Assembly: GCA_014379235.1 (NCBI GenBank)
Contig: JACMMD010000037.1
Span: forward strand, 1-7,108
DNA: 7,108 nt
DNA from: Anaerolineae bacterium
Lineage (GTDB): Bacteria; Chloroflexota; Anaerolineae; Aggregatilineales; Phototrophicaceae
Reading direction: 5' to 3'
How positions within the stretch are numbered: the first letter of the stretch is position 1; every line of letters starts with the position of its first letter. Under the pieces are notes generated by a model. It saw only the letters and a list, made by a program, of their open reading frames with translations. It searched no databases and was not told the DNA's origin. Position numbers and translations under genes: made by a program. Of this stretch, positions 5,393-7,108 are shown piece by piece.

Positions 5393-6992
5393 GCGCTCGG
5401 ATGTGCTGTTCGTCGTGATAGCGGCGGCGCTGGTGGCGCTGTATGTGGCGACGGCGGGCGGCGGCTTTCCACTGGATGACAGTTGGATTCATCAGGTGTA
5501 CGGGCGCAATCTCGCGTTCACGGGTCAATGGGCGTTCGTGCCGGGAATACCAAGCGCGGCTTCGACTTCGGCGCTGTATACGGTGCTGCTGGCAATCGGT
5601 TATAAGCTTGGCATTCATTATGCGCTGTGGACACACATGATAGGCGTGATAGCGCTGGCTGTAGCGGGCATGTTGGCTTCGCGCATTGCGGCGCGGATTT
5701 TGCCGGAATCACGCTATGTTGGCGTGGCATCAGGGTTGGCCGTAGTAACGGCGTGGCATCTAGTGTGGGCATCGGCATCGGGCATGGAGACGATGCTGTT
5801 CGGCATGTGGACGCTGGTGCTGATCTGGCTGGCGGTCAATTCAATTAACCCCGCCCTGCGAAACTCTGTTTCGTCTCTCCCCGCAAGCGGAGAGGGAATC
5901 GAAGATCGGACAATGGTTTTGCGCGGCGCGGTTTTTGGCGTGGTTGCAGCGCTGGCGACAATGACGCGGCCCGAAGGCGCGCTGTTGGCCGGGCTGATCG
6001 GTGGCTTAATGCTGATCGCCCGACCACAGGGAACATGGCGCGGCTTCATCCTGTGGGGGATTAGCGCGGCGATAGGCTTCGGAGTCGGTATCGCGCCATA
6101 CTTCGCGCTTAACTTGAGCCTGACGGGCGGATTGCTGCCGAATACCGCCGCCGCTAAACAGGCCGAGAATGCGCCGCTGCTGCTGTTACCGTATTCATCG
6201 CGCATCATAAATTTGATTTTTCCGTTGATCGCTGGCGGTCAACTGCTGTTGATACCGGGAATGCTGGTGTTTGCGGCGTTCGTTGTGCGTCGAGTGCGAC
6301 AGGATAGGCGTGTATGGATGTGGCTGGTTTTGCTGCTGTGGCCGGTGGCATTGGTGGCGTTATATGCTGCTCGTTTGCCTGCGCCGTATCAACACGGACG
6401 TTATGTGATTCCGGCTCTGCCTGCGCTGATTGTGGCGGGCGTTATTGGCACGGCATGGCTGATGTCCGCGCCACAGCCGAGCGTCAAGCGGCGGGGGATT
6501 CGTCCTACATGGGTGTTGACGCGGACTCTAGCAATGGCGGCTGTGCTGTCTTTTGCATACTTCGTGCTGGTAGTGGGGCCGCCCGCATATCGTGTAGACA
6601 CACGCATCATCGAAGAAGAAATGGTCGCTACCGCGCACTGGATACACGACAACATTCCGCCGGATGAACTGCTGGCCGTCCACGACATCGGCGCGGTGGG
6701 TTACTTCGCGCCGCGAGAGATCATCGACCTCGCGGGGTTGGTTAGCCCCGAAGTGATTCCGATCATCCTCGATGAAGAACCGCTATGGGCACTGATGCAG
6801 GAGCGCGATGCCCGTTATTTGATGGCCTTTCCCGATCAAGTTCCCGGTGATGATGTCAACGACCCGCGCTTGTGTGTGTTGTTCACCACCAATGGCCAAA
6901 CGTCGCGTTCGGTGGGCGGGCCAAACATGGCCGTTTATGTGCTGACGTGGGATGGCGTTTGTGACCTCACAGGCGAGAATGTGCTAGAATGA
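5376..6992 (+). CDS. GT-C fold glycosyltransferase-like membrane protein (GT-4)
   Basis: This 538-residue protein has its first helix at about 10-27. A strongly family-like outer loop follows: PLDDSWIHQVYGRNLA (32-47) with the Asp34-Asp35 pair, FVPGIPSAASTSALYT (54-69), then ASGMET (134-139; E138). TRPEG at 197-201 lies in the turn of a helical hairpin. The C-terminal region contains HDIGAVGYF (436-444) and IIDLAGLVSPE shortly after, a combination common in GT-C proteins with an extracytoplasmic end. About ten to twelve hydrophobic helices lie between. The role is inferred as polyprenyl-phosphate-sugar-dependent glycosyl transfer at the outer face of the membrane. The ATG overlaps GT-3 by 17 nt and has GAGG upstream. 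A repeat-derived stretch (element C) supplies about residues 157-178 in the loop just before the hairpin. The gene ends at TGA 6990-6992, 4 nt before the next ATG. Confidence 0.88.
   Translation: MRLSLRRSDVLFVVIAAALVALYVATAGGGFPLDDSWIHQVYGRNLAFTGQWAFVPGIPSAASTSALYTVLLAIGYKLGIHYALWTHMIGVIALAVAGMLASRIAARILPESRYVGVASGLAVVTAWHLVWASASGMETMLFGMWTLVLIWLAVNSINPALRNSVSSLPASGEGIEDRTMVLRGAVFGVVAALATMTRPEGALLAGLIGGLMLIARPQGTWRGFILWGISAAIGFGVGIAPYFALNLSLTGGLLPNTAAAKQAENAPLLLLPYSSRIINLIFPLIAGGQLLLIPGMLVFAAFVVRRVRQDRRVWMWLVLLLWPVALVALYAARLPAPYQHGRYVIPALPALIVAGVIGTAWLMSAPQPSVKRRGIRPTWVLTRTLAMAAVLSFAYFVLVVGPPAYRVDTRIIEEEMVATAHWIHDNIPPDELLAVHDIGAVGYFAPREIIDLAGLVSPEVIPIILDEEPLWALMQERDARYLMAFPDQVPGDDVNDPRLCVLFTTNGQTSRSVGGPNMAVYVLTWDGVCDLTGENVLE
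5846..5899 (+). repeat. Element C: double-hairpin repeat-like insertion inside GT-4
   Basis: This segment does not resemble membrane-coding DNA. It contains a perfect stem CGAAAC-TCT-GTTTCG at 5859-5873. A second hairpin follows at 5875-5894: CTCT, two unpaired C, CCGC, AA, GCGG, AGAG. It is read in frame as a polar loop, NPALRNSVSSLPASGEGIED, between LVLIWLAVN and VLRGAVFGVVAALATMTRPEG. It occupies the same topological loop as element A in GT-1 and element B in GT-3. The pattern CTCTCCCCGC-AAGCGGAGAGG resembles hairpin repeats I recall from intergenic regions of many bacterial genomes, but there is only one copy in this window, so repeat status is inferred. The boundaries are approximate. 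Confidence 0.55.
6982..6990 (+). promoter_or_regulatory. Extended -10 promoter element for a leaderless transcript of the last gene
   Basis: TGCTAGAAT fits the extended -10 form TGnTAnnnT. Its last T (6990) is 7 nt before A6997, the first base of the next ATG, so transcription would be expected to begin at or beside the start codon. No Shine-Dalgarno sequence precedes that ATG. The -35 region is weak (TTGTGA at 6959-6964, spacing about 20), which an extended -10 can offset. The element overlaps the last codons of GT-4. Confidence 0.45.
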
Positions 6993-6996
6993 GCTT

Positions 6997-7108
6997 ATGG
7001 CTAATTTATTCAAGAAACTCAACACGCTGGTAAAAGCGAGTGTCAATAACGCGCTTGGCGATGATCTTGCGCTCGGTGGTTCGCGCCGCCGACAGTTGAC
7101 GCCGCAAA
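6997..7108 (+). CDS. 5' end of a gene, possibly PspA/IM30-like (3' partial)
   Basis: ATG 6997 opens a frame that runs off the right edge, giving 37 visible residues: MANLFKKLNTLVKASVNNAL followed by GDDLALGGSRRRQLTPQ. The first 20 residues form an amphipathic basic helix. This resembles the membrane-binding N-terminus of PspA/IM30 proteins, which typically read as a short M-x-LF-R/K-helix-ASVNALL pattern. The following Gly/Arg-rich stretch is not typical of that family, so the family call is tentative. The gene starts 4 nt after the GT-4 stop with no visible ribosome binding site. A TAGAAT -10 box sits exactly 6 nt before the ATG, suggesting a leaderless mRNA independent of the glycosyltransferase operon. 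That it is a real coding start is fairly likely; function is not established. Confidence 0.6.
   Translation, partial: MANLFKKLNTLVKASVNNALGDDLALGGSRRRQLTPQ

Noticed and set aside
5714..6208. 164-codon open frame on the minus strand
   Set aside because: It lies wholly within GT-4, is antisense to clear membrane-protein coding sequence, and its translation is a low-complexity Arg/Pro/Ala mixture. Such shadows are common in GC-rich genes.
6989..7033. ATG at 6989 as an alternative start after GT-4
   Set aside because: It opens a frame of only 14 residues ending at TAA 7031-7033. The ATG at 6997 opens the frame that continues to the window edge.

Overview
The window is a dense, fully co-directional (+ strand) stretch of bacterial chromosome. 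It holds the 3' end of an unidentified gene, a very short HicB-like antitoxin gene, four large polytopic membrane proteins that look like GT-C fold glycosyltransferases, and the 5' end of another gene. It is GC-rich, and G or C is frequent at third codon positions. Consecutive GT-C genes, solitary HicB-like proteins and small interspersed palindromes inside genes fit a Chloroflexota (Anaerolineae-like) genome best. That assignment is inference from gene content and style, not from a marker gene.

Layout: 2-217 is the partial end of a charged protein of unknown function. 219-398 is a 59-residue HicB-like protein. 388-2070 is a GT39/PMT-type protein (GT-1). 2055-3671 is a GT-C-like protein with a TTG start (GT-2). 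3671-5392 is GT-3 and 5376-6992 is GT-4. 6997-7108 is the start of a further gene. The first six genes are separated by 1 nt or overlap by 11, 16, 1 and 17 nt, so they are probably one translationally coupled operon. The last gene has a TGnTAGAAT element placed so that transcription would begin at its own ATG, suggesting a leaderless independent promoter. No intergenic stretch exceeds a few bases.

The four large proteins share one plan: an N-terminal helix, a first extracytoplasmic loop with an acidic motif, many transmembrane helices, and a C-terminal extracytoplasmic region. GT-C enzymes of this type take sugars from polyprenyl-phosphate carriers on the outer face of the membrane. A set of four in one operon would fit assembly or decoration of a cell-surface glycan, glycolipid or glycoprotein. 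Donors and acceptors cannot be read from the sequence.

The most unusual content is a set of small repeat elements lying in frame inside three of the four glycosyltransferase genes. Element A (about 106-109 nt, two blocks of four 8-nt units) is in GT-1 and GT-3 and is read in the same frame in both. Element B (a 28-nt palindrome) is also in GT-1 and GT-3. Element C (a double hairpin of about 55 nt) is in GT-4. All fall in one of the two loops that flank the same helical hairpin. In GT-1 the order is A-hairpin-B and in GT-3 it is B-hairpin-A, so the elements arrived independently rather than by inheritance from a common ancestral gene. These loops appear to be insertion-tolerant sites where mobile-type repeats have become protein-coding.
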